DNA from: Thereva unica
Taxonomy: Eukaryota; Arthropoda; Insecta; Diptera; Therevidae
Direction of reading: 5' to 3'
Length of the DNA stretch: 64,000 nucleotides
NCBI GenBank assembly: GCA_949987705.1
Contig: OX465286.1
Location: 13,001,092 to 13,065,091 of the forward strand
The number at the start of each line of letters is the position of its first letter. Position 1 is the stretch's first letter. The notes beneath the pieces are model-generated. The model searched no databases. It saw only the letters and a program-made list of their open reading frames with translations, and had not been told where the DNA came from. Below are positions 13,701-23,150 of the stretch, in pieces. The translations under genes and the position numbers were made by a program.

Positions 13701-16700
13701 TTGCACCTTGTCTAGCCAAGCCAATGTGGTTTTAGGGGCGCCCGCCCAGATATACGAGTTGTATTCAAGGCGAGGCCGAATGTAGGACTTGTAGATTGTA
13801 GCCAAAGCAGCTGGATAAAGGAGGAACTTGCATCTCTTGATACGCTTGTCTGGTGACTTGGAGTATGTGATTATTCCAACGCAGATCGTTGTCACGCCGA
13901 GGATGTTAAAAGATGGGTCAGCTGTTATATTATCCTCGCCCACTGAAATGGAGGGAAAGTTGGTGTAGGTTTTAGTAGAGAATAGACAGTACTTGGTTTT
14001 GGTTTCATTGAACTCGACACGATTCTTGCGGCCCCAATCAAGAATGAGTTGAATGTCCGCGTTGAGAGTTGGACATGAGTTCACGTTCTAAGAGACAAGG
14101 CACTTGCTTGTACTATGTTGTCGGAGGGGTAGGACTAACTCAGAGTACCGTCATCGGCAAAACTAAGTGGATTTGAGGGGATTGAGAGCAGATCATTAAT
14201 GAATATAAGAAAGAGAGTAGGTGAGAGGATCGCCCCTTGGGGAACGCCGGCCGAGATGGATTGAGGGTTGGATTCAACGCCATCCAACACTACCTTGATT
14301 GAACGGCCAGAAAGAAAGCTCTCAATCCAGTTCCTTAGAACTGAGTCAATACCAATAGCTTGGAGTTTAGACAGCAGAGCGGGATCCCATACTTGGAGAT
14401 GATATCCAGAGCAGCTAGACCAGACTCACCGTAGCCATGGATGCTTTGGTTGATGTGTTCAGTCAGACACACAAGAAGGTCGCCAGTAGACCTTTTTGGT
14501 CTAAAGCCGTACTGCCTGTCGTGAATAATTTGGTTAGATTCTAGATATTTCATCAGCCTTCTATTGATTATTGTCTCCATGATTTTGGAGAGAACATAAG
14601 TTATTGCTATTGGGCGGTAGTTGAACGGGTCGCTGGCTTCACCTTTTTTGGGAATGGGTTGAACATGAGCTATTTTCCAAGAGTTGGGATAAACTCCGGA
14701 GAAATACGACAAGGCAAACAGTTTGCGCAGAGGTTTAGCCAAAGGTGAGGCACATTTATTGAGTACCATAGGAGGAAGGGCCAGTGGATTTATTGACGTT
14801 AAGCTCTTTAAGACGTTTTAACACCTCTCGTGTCGTGAAGAAAATTCCGGCCATTGAAAGGGCGTTGCGATCCAGGACCGGTGGTGACGTATGCGCTAAA
14901 GCCACCTGTCAAGTCCTTATGAGGAAACCTTCAGCCCAAAAAGACATAATGCTCTAAGGAAATGATCCACAGATGTATATTATAAACAAAATTATTATTG
15001 TGACTTGTGAATTAAATAACTACCAACCAAAACACGGTTTAATTATTTGTTTAAAGCAAAACAAAACCGCACATTGCCTAACCATATAATCACTAGCTAG
15101 AAGAGCGATTGAACTAATTACAGATATTTAAAATGTTTTACCTTTTGGATTGGGATCCCAACATTTTGCAACTACAAGTTTTATAGGTCCTGGTTTTTGT
15201 ACGACTTCCCTTAACACTCGAACTGCTTCATCGTTCGTCATATTTTCAAAATTAACATCATTTACCTTTTAAATATTAATAATAATAGTTAATATTTAAA
15301 AAAAAACAGTATAAATGCTATATTTACCTGTAATATCATATCACCTGGCTCAATTCGACCGTCTAAAGCAACTGCACCGCCTTTCATAATACTACCAACG
15401 TAAATACCTGATGAAAAATATTTATAATAATTATGAAATTATAAAGTATAATTTTAATTAATATACCGCCATCACCACCACGATTCGATTGGCCAACAAT
15501 TGAAATCCCAAGGAAATTAACAGCTTCCATATTAATTGATACTGTTATTATATTGAGTGACATTGTTGAATCAGTTATTGAACTGTAGCTAGATGTTCGG
15601 CTCATACTAGGTGCACGTTTTTTACGTCTTTGCGGTTTTTTTCTAACTTGTAAACGTTGAATACTACTGCATTCTGTCATATCTCTGTCTAATGTTATTT
15701 CACTTTCAGTACCAAATAGGCTAGTTGAATCTAAATCGCTCGATAGTACAGATGCTGATTGATATGTTAATGGTGGCAGCATTTGATTTTGTACAACTGT
15801 TGTAGCTGGTGTTGCCGTCATCTGTTTATTAATAATACGTTGATTATTGCAAGCTCGACTATCTATTTCACTATTTGGGACCTCTGAGCAATTATCTGAT
15901 TGATTGGAACCATCTGCTGAAACTAACTGCAATTAAATATTTTATTTTATTAATCAATGAATTTATAAGTAATAGGTGGAGGTGGGGATTGTTGAATACA
16001 TAGCCTAACTCAGCCAAATCGCAATGTCGCCCTCCTGGTTATGCAAACGAAGCCCTACCGTCCCATCAGATATAATCGGTACACCCTGCCCTCGAGAATT
16101 CAAGTCGGGGTAAGGCTTTGCGCTGGTGTCTAACAAAGTGAAAAGTACAAATAAACAAACAAGCTGCTGTAGGTCTTCCGGTGAACTCAGTCTTTTGCAA
16201 GAGGTTCTTTGCTATGAGGTGGATAAAAACTTGGCTTAGGACCACAATGATCCAGGACAGATTCTCAATATAGATAAAACCAGCTAATAACGTGAACTCT
16301 ACAAGGTACCCGGGCAAACGTCATCAACTTGAACCTGAGTACTTCCAATTACACCGGGAGGTAAAGAGAAGTGTCCGGCGTGATAAAAGGCAGCAGATAA
16401 ATAAGCTCGCAGAAAAAGGGGCAAACACAGGCAACAGCTCTCGGGAAAACAATCTACTAACAAGCACGTCGTACGGATGGAAGGCTGCTGTGCAGCGACG
16501 AGCACCCACTCAAAACATGGAATATTACTTCTTCGCCGCCTTGAATGGTTCATTTGCATAGAAACATCAAGAGAGCAACACTACTGCACAGCCAATAAGA
16601 AACACCAATCTTGCACCATCCAAAACAGAAATAGTAACTGCAATTCATGCAATAGCCAATGGTAAAGCAGCTGGAAAAGATGGCAAAAAAAGGAGACCTA

Positions 16701-19010
16701 ACAATATGTGACAACTGGAGGGGCATCGGTTTATTATCTACTGTGGGCAAAATTTTGTCTCATATATTACTATCTAGGATAAGACTGAACGCTAAGAAGA
16801 CAGCAGGCTAGATTCAGAAAGCATAGACCATATTAACAGAACACCTTGCGAATCATAGTGGAGCAGTCTACTGAATTAAGATCCCCCCTTTACCTTGCTT
16901 TCGTAGACTAAGAGAAAGCGTTCGACTCGGTCAATAGGAGCTGCATATGGCAGGAACTACGGCAACGGAGACTGCCTGATAAAATACTAAAATTGATAAA
17001 AGCCCTATACAACAATTCCAAATGCAGAGTTCTTCACAATGGAAAATTGCCCGACAGCTTTGAGGTGAGTTCAGGAGTACGGCAAGGATGCCTACTTTCG
17101 CCATTGCTATTTATTATAGTAATAAACGACATCCTTGTCGGCGCTCTAGATAGTAGAACAGGCGGCATACAATGGGGATTGCTAGATCGCCTTAAGGATC
17201 TCGACTACGAGGATGATATCTGTTTGCTGGCCCACAGACATCCGGAGCTAAAAAAACATATTAAACAATTTGGCAAAGTAGTCCAGCAGACTTAAGGCTA
17301 AATCCGAATAAAACCAAAGAAATGGGGATGAATGCAAACACCCTTGAGCGGACTGCGCTAAATAACCGTGACGTGGAACTGGTAGATAAATTCTGCTACT
17401 TCGGTAGTACTATTACCGAAAATGGCGGTCTTCTGCGTCAGTTCCAGAATAAATAAAGCAAGAATCGCATATGCATGCTTGTTCCGCATATGTAGATCAA
17501 CGCAATCTCAGCTAACACCATTGCAGATGTTCAACTCCAACGTTAAGGCAGTTCTTTTGTACGGTTGCGAAATATGGAAAGTCACCCAATTCATCACAGG
17601 GCGCCTACAAGTTTTCATCAACAAATTCCTACGTCGTATCCTAAAAATCCGCTGGCAAGATAGAATTCCGAATGAAGAGCTATGGCGCCGTGCCGGTCAA
17701 GAAAGGATCGACGTCCAAATCAGGGGAAAGGAAATGGAATTGGATTGGCCTAACCTTGCGACGTGAAAACGAGAATCTAGCCAAAGAGGCCCTTGACTGG
17801 AATCCGCAAGGATCCTGTCGAGCCGGAAAACCTAGAACAACGTGGAGGAGAACCCTACTAGCAGAGAACACAACAACTGGGAGATCCTGGTCGGAGCTGA
17901 AAACTGTCGCTTAAAACAGTCCGCTGGAGAGCAACTGTTTCCGCTCTATGTCCCATGAGCGATTATAGGGGAATAAGAAGAAGGTTATTTTGCCTCTCCC
18001 GGCTCCTTTTTCGTAGTATCTTTGGGGCTATTTCTTTTATACGATGTTTTAGACAACTCCCCCACGTGATATTTTCTCATTTAGACCTGGCATTTTCATG
18101 TTTCGGATGACATTCGTCGTTCACGTTGCTTACGCGCCTCCTGCTTCCTTTTACGTAAAATCTCTAGGGCTATTTCTATTATGCGATGTTTTTGACGACT
18201 CCCCCACGTAATATTTTGTCATTTACACCTGGCATTTTCATGTTTCGGATGACATTCGTCGTTCACGTTGCCTACAGCACCTCTTGGTTCCTTTTACGTA
18301 GTGTCTCTAGGGCTATTTCTACTATACGATGTTTTGACGTCTCCCCCGCGTATTATCAACACAAACGACCTGACCCCCCCTAGAAAAATTCTCTAGTTAC
18401 GCCCATAGCCAAAGCGCTAATTGAGCCTGCGATCATACGGCGGGCAGCCTTGCAACTAACCTAACCTAGCTGACCAGTCTGGTTCAGCTGAAACTATCCA
18501 ATGGCAAATCGTTTCCAGCTCATCAGAACGAATGCAATAAAGAATACTACTCCACTATGTCCTAAGAACAATTGATATAAGGGGCGACATTTCTAAGCGA
18601 ATCATCTATGATATCAACGAGCTGTAACATATAACATATAATAATTGAAAAATTCAACTTACCCACGAAACCACTCGTCCATTAAAGCAAGGTAATATAG
18701 TGGAATCATCTGCAATCTCCTCCTTTACAACACTATTACCAAAAAAAGGAAGAAAGAAAAGAGAAAAAAAAAACCGGTGGTAATTGCTTGAATGAAAAAT
18801 AACTTTTAATAAAATCGAAAATGATTACCCAAAATCAGCGTCCATTGATTTAAAAAAGTATTTGTAATTATTGTTCTGTTTATTTAATACCATTTTAAAA
18901 TCTCTAAGCGTGACTTGCGATGATGGCAAAGGAATTTTCACAAGATAAGGCGTTGTCTCATCATCAATGTGATAAATGACTTTTGTTTCTAAGGAATTTT
19001 TGTCATCCAT
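4424..19010 (-). CDS. dsh: Dishevelled (Wnt and planar polarity adaptor), 12 coding exons
   Basis: Cytoplasmic scaffold linking Frizzled receptors to Wnt/beta-catenin and planar-polarity outputs. Coding exons in transcript order: 18829-19010, 18663-18732, 15467-15926, 15328-15407, 15142-15265, 12572-12811, 12315-12488, 12172-12261, 11932-12000, 11773-11859, 4686-4757, 4424-4443. Every junction has GT/AG, phases match, and the total is 1668 nt (555 aa plus stop). Domains: DIX about 9-84, basic and Ser-rich linker about 175-205, PDZ about 206-298, DEP about 355-440, C-terminal FNYVL. The start is the ATG at 19010, just before [11 protein letters not shown]. The protein is shorter than Drosophila Dsh because the poly-Gln linker is absent. 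Introns 2, 5 and 10 are filled with transposons, yet no exon is broken. Family identity is near certain; exact exon ends are inferred by eye. Confidence 0.95.
4830..5015 (-). mobile_element. LINE reverse-transcriptase fragment (pre-palm segment)
   Basis: Read on the minus strand, about 5015 to 4900 encodes [18 protein letters not shown], then a [12 protein letters not shown] motif. This is the conserved block just before the fingers of non-LTR reverse transcriptases. It is a lone short relic in dsh intron 10, abutting the 3' end of the RTE-like element. Confidence 0.6.
5016..10284 (-). mobile_element. Near full-length RTE-like LINE, split by a nested LINE
   Basis: The 3' end lies at 5016-5079: a (TTC)n run, then the complement of ...CCAGCGGCACC...CGGATCAAAG. 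The body resumes at 7581 after a nested insertion. Minus-strand segments: 5' UTR 10180-10284, endonuclease about 9700-10150 ([23 protein letters not shown]), linker 8950-9344 ([20 protein letters not shown]), reverse transcriptase about 8490-8951 ([20 protein letters not shown]; the RT core is frameshifted), C-terminal segment 7581-8260 ([36 protein letters not shown]). Stops and frameshifts make it inactive. It sits antisense to no exon and wholly within dsh intron 10. No TSD could be matched. Confidence 0.8.
5080..7580 (+). mobile_element. Jockey-like LINE nested in the RTE-like element
   Basis: Plus-strand frames cover the linker (4999-5922: [21 protein letters not shown]), the RT fingers (5947-6177: [28 protein letters not shown]), the RT palm (6247-6594: [38 protein letters not shown]) and the thumb and C-terminus (6551-7330). 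The FADD catalytic motif survives, but at least one stop (about 6175) and several frameshifts separate the blocks. The 3' end is an A-rich tail ending near 7575. GCTGG occurs at 5075-5079 and 7581-7585, and removing the insert restores the RTE-like sequence. The 5' end is truncated. Confidence 0.85.
10285..11545 (+). mobile_element. Group F (I/LOA-like) LINE reverse-transcriptase fragment
   Basis: Reading through several frames, the plus strand gives a pre-RT linker ([20 protein letters not shown]), [20 protein letters not shown], then [14 protein letters not shown] remnants of the DIEGAFDN block. Next come [26 protein letters not shown] and a [17 protein letters not shown] motif. The catalytic YADD is present but the frame is broken at many places. 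This group carries RNase H elsewhere in the window (32.3-32.9 kb), which points to the I superfamily. It lies within dsh intron 10. Confidence 0.75.
12315..12811 (-). CDS. dsh: dsh exons 6-7: DEP domain
   Basis: Exon 6 (12572-12811) encodes [20 protein letters not shown] and the first DEP helices ([20 protein letters not shown]). Exon 7 (12315-12488) completes the DEP domain with [20 protein letters not shown] and [12 protein letters not shown]. The DEP domain mediates membrane and Frizzled association in this family. Exons 8-10 (12172-12261, 11932-12000, 11773-11859) follow with [12 protein letters not shown] and [19 protein letters not shown]. Confidence 0.94.
12830..13290 (+). other. Intronic insert of unknown origin in dsh intron 5
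   Basis: This stretch is less AT-rich than the surrounding intron, suggesting a transposon piece. One open frame at 13013-13258 contains [20 protein letters not shown]. It resembles no domain I can name. It sits between dsh exon 6 and the group B LINE and is probably the edge of another retrotransposon. Confidence 0.3.
13295..14900 (-). mobile_element. Group B LINE, copy 1 (dsh intron 5)
   Basis: Minus-strand frames: 14335-14769 contains [38 protein letters not shown] and [14 protein letters not shown] (RT fingers). 13308-14084 contains [20 protein letters not shown], a NILGVT motif, [20 protein letters not shown] and [16 protein letters not shown] (thumb and C-terminus). The palm between them (14085-14335) is frameshifted. 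The 3' end carries the TCACYCTTTGTACTAC...GTCATG motif shared by all group B copies. It is 5' truncated. Confidence 0.8.
14901..15141 (-). other. Remaining part of dsh intron 5
   Basis: Ordinary AT-rich intron sequence between the group B LINE and the donor of dsh exon 5 (GTAAAACA at 15141 on the minus strand). No further feature is visible. Confidence 0.5.
15142..15926 (-). CDS. dsh: dsh exons 3-5: linker and PDZ domain
   Basis: Exon 3 (15467-15926) opens with [15 protein letters not shown]. It carries the [16 protein letters not shown] conserved block, a basic patch (KKPQRRKKR) and the Ser/Thr-rich run before the PDZ domain. The PDZ carboxylate-binding loop region [10 protein letters not shown] is visible. 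Exon 4 (15328-15407) and exon 5 (15142-15265) complete the PDZ domain ([37 protein letters not shown]). The small introns of 59 and 62 bp contrast with the TE-swollen introns on either side. Confidence 0.94.
15960..17965 (+). mobile_element. Group C LINE, copy 1 (dsh intron 2)
   Basis: Plus-strand pieces: linker 16292-16560 ([20 protein letters not shown]), the pre-RT block AVQFMQ...AAGKDGKK near 16630, RT palm 16993-17295 ([40 protein letters not shown]), thumb near 17330-17440 ([20 protein letters not shown]) and C-terminus 17422-17914 ([51 protein letters not shown]). The catalytic YADD is YEDD here, so this copy would be dead even without its frameshifts. The first 300 bp (15960-16290) are of uncertain origin. 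Confidence 0.75.
17985..18360. repeat. Tandem repeat, ~142-bp unit, about 2.6 copies
   Basis: The block GGGCTATTTCT occurs at about 18026, 18167 and 18310. Each copy is followed by ATRCGATGTTTT, then CTCCCCC, and in the first two by CATTTTCATGTTTCGG and CATTCGTCGTTCACGTTGC. Spacing between copies is 142-143 bp. Units differ by a few per cent. The array follows directly after the 3' end of the group C LINE in dsh intron 2, so it may be part of that element or a separate satellite-like block. Confidence 0.8.
18829..19010 (-). CDS. dsh: dsh exon 1: start codon and most of the DIX domain
   Basis: Begins [18 protein letters not shown] and continues through [20 protein letters not shown], the DIX polymerisation fold shared by Dishevelled and Axin. 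The exon ends in phase 2 before a GTAATC donor. Exon 2 (18663-18732) finishes the DIX domain with [20 protein letters not shown] and ends on a codon boundary at a Trp before GTAAGT. The intron between them is only 96 bp. Confidence 0.93.
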
Positions 19011-19340
19011 TTTTTATTTTTGTTTTTATTTATTTTAATATTTGTTTCTTCCTAATTTTATTAAAGTTGCTTCTTCACCTTGTTTTTAATTTATTTTTAT
19101 TTTTGTATTGTTTTGCAGTAATGTAGTTTTATGTAAAAAATAAATTATATTTAAAAATTCATTCGTTTTTTTCTTATGGCAAGTTGCTTTGTAAAAAATA
19201 GTTGAGATCTTTGTTTTATTTCTTTTTTTTTTGTTTTTCGGAAGTTCTGAAAAGAAAAGAAAAATGTGAATATTAAGTTTGTTTTATGTGAGGACTGTTA
19301 ATATTTTCACTTTTAAATTCGGTTTGAGATCAACTAATAT
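19011..19340 (-). other. dsh 5' flank / leader region
   Basis: AT-rich, T-run-rich sequence directly upstream of the dsh start codon on the minus strand. It must contain 5' leader sequence or a 5' UTR intron, but no transcription start or splice site can be fixed from sequence alone. No transposon is recognisable in this interval. Confidence 0.4.
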
Positions 19341-19344
19341 TATT

Positions 19345-20400
19345 GTACAATAAACAAATGTTAACCAGGATCAGATTCGACTACCACGACTGTCTAATGT
19401 ACAAGACTAGAACTGTACAACGATAACCTGTCTTAGCATAATGACCAGCCCATAGATACCATAAAAAGTCCTACGACTTACCTCACGCAGCTCCTGAGTA
19501 GGCATGGAGGTTATAGGGCATACCTTCACCACCTCAGGCTGGACTATTTACCGTTCTGCTCAGAATGCCTAAAGAATAATGCAGACGCAGAGAATATCCT
19601 CTTTAAATGCGCAAGGTAGCAGATCATAGGACTGTGCTGGAAGCAGCCACCAAGGTGCAGCTAACACCGTAAGACATCCTGGACCAAATGATCTCGCTCG
19701 GGGAGAATGTGTGAAAAATGATGGAAGTAGCTGTGAAGACCATCCACCAGAGGCTTAAGCAGTACGAAGCCCAAAGAAACGAGGAACGGCAAAGAAATGC
19801 CAGTAATGAAATAACTGATCCAATCCCACGACACAATGGCGTAAGACGGTCAAGGCGGAGGAATACAAGTTAAGAAGGAGGCGACTCTTCTCTTACTCAC
19901 AGAACCAAGAGCTTCTACCTACCGATGCACCTACGGGCACTTTCATAGTAGTGAATGGGGTAGTGAGCTTCGTCGAAGTCACTTTTCCCACAAATATAGC
20001 AAAGACGGTAGGTCGTTGATTCGTAAACCCCACTTTGCCGGCTCTGGTGAACACCCCTTTGAGGAACCCTTTTAATCATGGTTAAGTTGATGACCCCAAA
20101 CCAAAGTAATACATTAATACGAGGCAAAGGTGTTGCTGAGTTTACCTCAGTAGGAATCTGACACTACCGTCTGGTGCGGACAGCAAGCACTGTTTCCTGT
20201 CCTCCTAGGCATGGGCCTTCGACAGGCGGTCGCACATATTCCCTGGTGCTAGGCCGATGGAATATTCTTTTCAATCTCGTAAAAAAAGATAGACAAGAGG
20301 GCTTTTAAGGGAACGCAATAGCCCCGAAACCTGAGTAGAGGTGAAACCCAAACTATCAAAGATGGTTTTGGATCACATACTCTCAGCCACAAGGGAAGAT
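19345..20400 (+). mobile_element. Group F LINE, C-terminal and 3' part
   Basis: Plus-strand remnants include YLTQLLSRHGGYRAYL, a cysteine motif FCSECLKNNADAENILFKCA typical of the C-terminal zinc knuckle after RNase H in I/LOA-like LINEs, and RLKQYEAQRNEERQRNASN. Coding frames are interrupted repeatedly. The fragment lies between dsh exon 1 and a group B copy. Confidence 0.65.
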
Positions 20401-20404
20401 CAAC

Positions 20405-21600
20405 GCCCTTTTTTTATGTGGCAGTGCTAAGCTCAGGAATCACCCCTTGTTAGTCCGTTATGTCCTTTGTCACGTCATGGTGCAATGTCTAGCAACAAGC
20501 TTAGTAGGGGGAAAAGGTTAAGGGTTATAAGGGTTCGAAGAGGTGTTGAAGAAGGTGGCGGTGATCCCTGCATTTGAAATCTTGGATGTTGTAAGAGCTC
20601 GGGAATACTGACTGCGAAAGATTGTTCCAGTCGTCTAGTCTACTCTAGTTCTATCGCAAGGTGGTTATCGAAGCGCCTCCCCAAACGAGGGAGTTGTATT
20701 CGAGGCTGAATGTAGGATTTATAAATAACAGCACGGGCCGATGGCTGGAGGAAGAACTTGCATCTCTTAAAACATCCTAAGTACTGGGATGCTTGTTCGG
20801 CGATTTGAAATATGTGGTCATTCCATCGCAAGTCTTTGGCTTATGTCACGCCTAAGATGTGTAGGGAGGGGTCAGCCATTAGTTCAACTTCACCCACGGT
20901 CACGGATGGAGAAGTGTTGAGCTGTTTTTTTTGAAATAAGAAAATACATACTTGGTTTTCGACACGATTCTTTCTTCCCCACTCTAGAATGAGTTTAATG
21001 TCGTTATTAATAGAGTTGGACATAAGTTCACGGTCATCAAGATAGGGTCTGGCAATTATCTGTCTCGTATCCAAGCCGTAAGAATAACGCAGGGTAGGTC
21101 GTCAGCGAAGCTGGGAAGTGGGTGGTTGGAGGGGATTGAAAGTAGGTCATTTATAAAAATAAGAAAGAGGGCAGGTGATAAAATTGACCCCTGGGGGACC
21201 CTCGCAAAGATCGGGTGGGATTCGGAATTGACGCCATCCAATACTACCTTTATTGAACGGCCTGAAAGGAAACTCTCGATCCACTTCTGTAGAAGTGAGT
21301 CTGCTCCAATAGCTTTGAGTTTAGCCAACAGGGATGAGTGCCAAACTCTATCGAAACCCTTGGAGATATCCAGAGCAACCAGACTACACTCACCAGATCC
21401 ATGCAGACTTCGGCTGAGGTGTTCTGTAAGATAAACTAAAAGATCGCCAATGGACCTTTTTTTTGTCGGAAACAATACTGTCTGTCGTTTATAAGTAGGT
21501 TGAATTCTAGAATAGAAGTAATAGCTATTGGGCGGTAGTAGGAGAGATTGCTGGAATCACCTTTTTTGGTATGGGATGAACATGGGCAAGTTTCCGTTAA
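20405..21600 (-). mobile_element. Group B LINE, copy 2
   Basis: Minus-strand frames: 21056-21475 carries RSIGDLLVYLTEHLSRSLHG, VALDISKGFDRVWHSSLLAK and [20 protein letters not shown], then PSFADDL, the RT catalytic region. 20841-21074 carries [14 protein letters not shown] and 20640-20831 carries AVIYKSYIQPRIQL. Frameshifts separate the blocks. The 3' end (20405 side) has TTTTTATGTGGCAGTGCTAA, shared with the copy at 55.1 kb. Confidence 0.8.
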
Positions 21601-23150
21601 AGCCTACTTCTGCCTTAACTTCATATTAACGGACTTATATGAAATTAGCTTGAAGTTCGGAGGAAATAAGTGCATTGGTTTGGCCTGGTTCACAATGATA
21701 GCTTCAAGCATCAAAAAAAGGATTATATGATTTATGTGCATTGTTTCACAGCTTCAAGCAGCAGGCCTCAGATGGAGCAAAAGTCAGCTGAAGCTTGAAG
21801 CTTTCATTGCAAATCGGCCCTTAGCCTCAGCCTGTATATGGCTCATGACCTGCCTGCACTCCCAGAGGAGTTCATGCAGATGACAAGAGCCCTAGGCTGC
21901 GGTCTAACAGTCGACCCGCGAAGGGAACTGAGATATTCACAAGGGGAAAACGGAAATTCTTACCTTCAACACCTCCCCAGAACGGATTGGCTCACTTTAA
22001 ACTCAAGGGTGAACTTTCTGCATCTAATATTGCACCCAAAACTCAATTGGTAGTCGAACATCGAGGAAAGGGTAAAGAAATCCTGGAGTGATACCACTTA
22101 AGTTGTTCCAATCGACCTTTTCATACAAAACTTCAAGATTTTTGTATGAAGAGGTCGATTGAAACAACTTACATGCTACCACTCCGGCATAGCCTTCTAC
22201 GCCAGTGAAAACACATTCGTTAAGAAATGCGATCTCATGCCAAGGATGATCCCTATATATGTGAACGTGTAAGGCAAAACTCATTGAAGAATATTTTGAC
22301 GTGCTGTTGCCATTCCGTATAGTGCGAATCGACCTAAAGGCGGTTTTGCGTTTAACGCGTTCTTACGTGCATTATAGTTATTCCTTTACGTCGTTGATAT
22401 AGTTACCAGCGTTTAGAGGACTGTAAAGGGAGTCACAAGAACATGCTCCACGAACCCTCGATGTTCTCTTGTACATAGTCCCGCTCGACCTTCAATACAA
22501 ACATCTGGTCCTGTTATTGAGGGAATCTGAAAGCTAGATCTAAAAACTGTATGGTCATAACTTGCTGCACGAGGGTATGGTCGCTACACAAACAGATTGG
22601 CCTAGGCTCGATCGGTAAAAAGGGAACCGGAAAAGCCGACACCTAGCCCAGCAGAGTGTTTCTCCGGCTCGAATGGCAAATCGACGTGGGCAAGAAATCA
22701 TTTTTGACTACCATTTGCAGCTAGCCAGCGAAAGGTGGAGCACAGTGGAGACCTGTACTATCTCTAGATCAATTTGGCCTACTTACAACAATGTGCCTCC
22801 TAAACAGACCCCGGAAAGATATTCCAAGAATTGCGGCAATCATCATGGAGCACATTGGCCCATAGGAGACCACGATGCCAAGCTGGGTATAACGTCTGTT
22901 AGCCGGGAGACAAGTGATAGGGAACACTTGTTTACTTCCTGAATAAACACCCAGGTTTAGTTAAAAGCCAGGCAGCGCAAACTAGGCAGTTACATTCTGG
23001 AAGACTTAAAAGAGATCCCCACAGGCTGGAAGGTCAGATTAATTCCTAAACTTCGCAGAATAGATTTAGACCATAGTTGACCATACAACCACTGAAGTTT
23101 ATGTACACGAGATTGTTGCATCAAGCTTTGTTGCCAAAAGTCTGATTGGG
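21601..23150 (+). mobile_element. Group F LINE remnants
   Basis: Plus-strand shreds of a group F element. At 21838-22053 the frame ends in NFLHLILHPKLNW, the region after the RT palm. At 22673-22942 there is ARR...HWPIGDHDAKLGITSVSRE, matching the region after RNase H in related LINEs. The element is interrupted by a palindromic foldback at 22084-22184. Further 3' sequence continues to about 23150 without readable coding. Confidence 0.55.
22084..22184. mobile_element. ~100-bp palindromic foldback MITE
   Basis: The left arm GTTGTTCCAATCGACC...TTCATACAAAA and the right arm TTTTGTATGAAGAGGTCGAT...CAACTT are inverted copies with a very short loop. The outer ends read GGAGTG and CACTCC. Related elements lie at 35004-35113, 43670-43725 (half copy) and 52160-52268. 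Confidence 0.75.

Noticed and set aside
15384..15932. Minus-strand frame ending in ...[14 protein letters not shown] as a stand-alone gene
   Set aside because: It is dsh exon 3 with intron read on both sides; GT/AG sites and the PDZ domain continue in exon 4.
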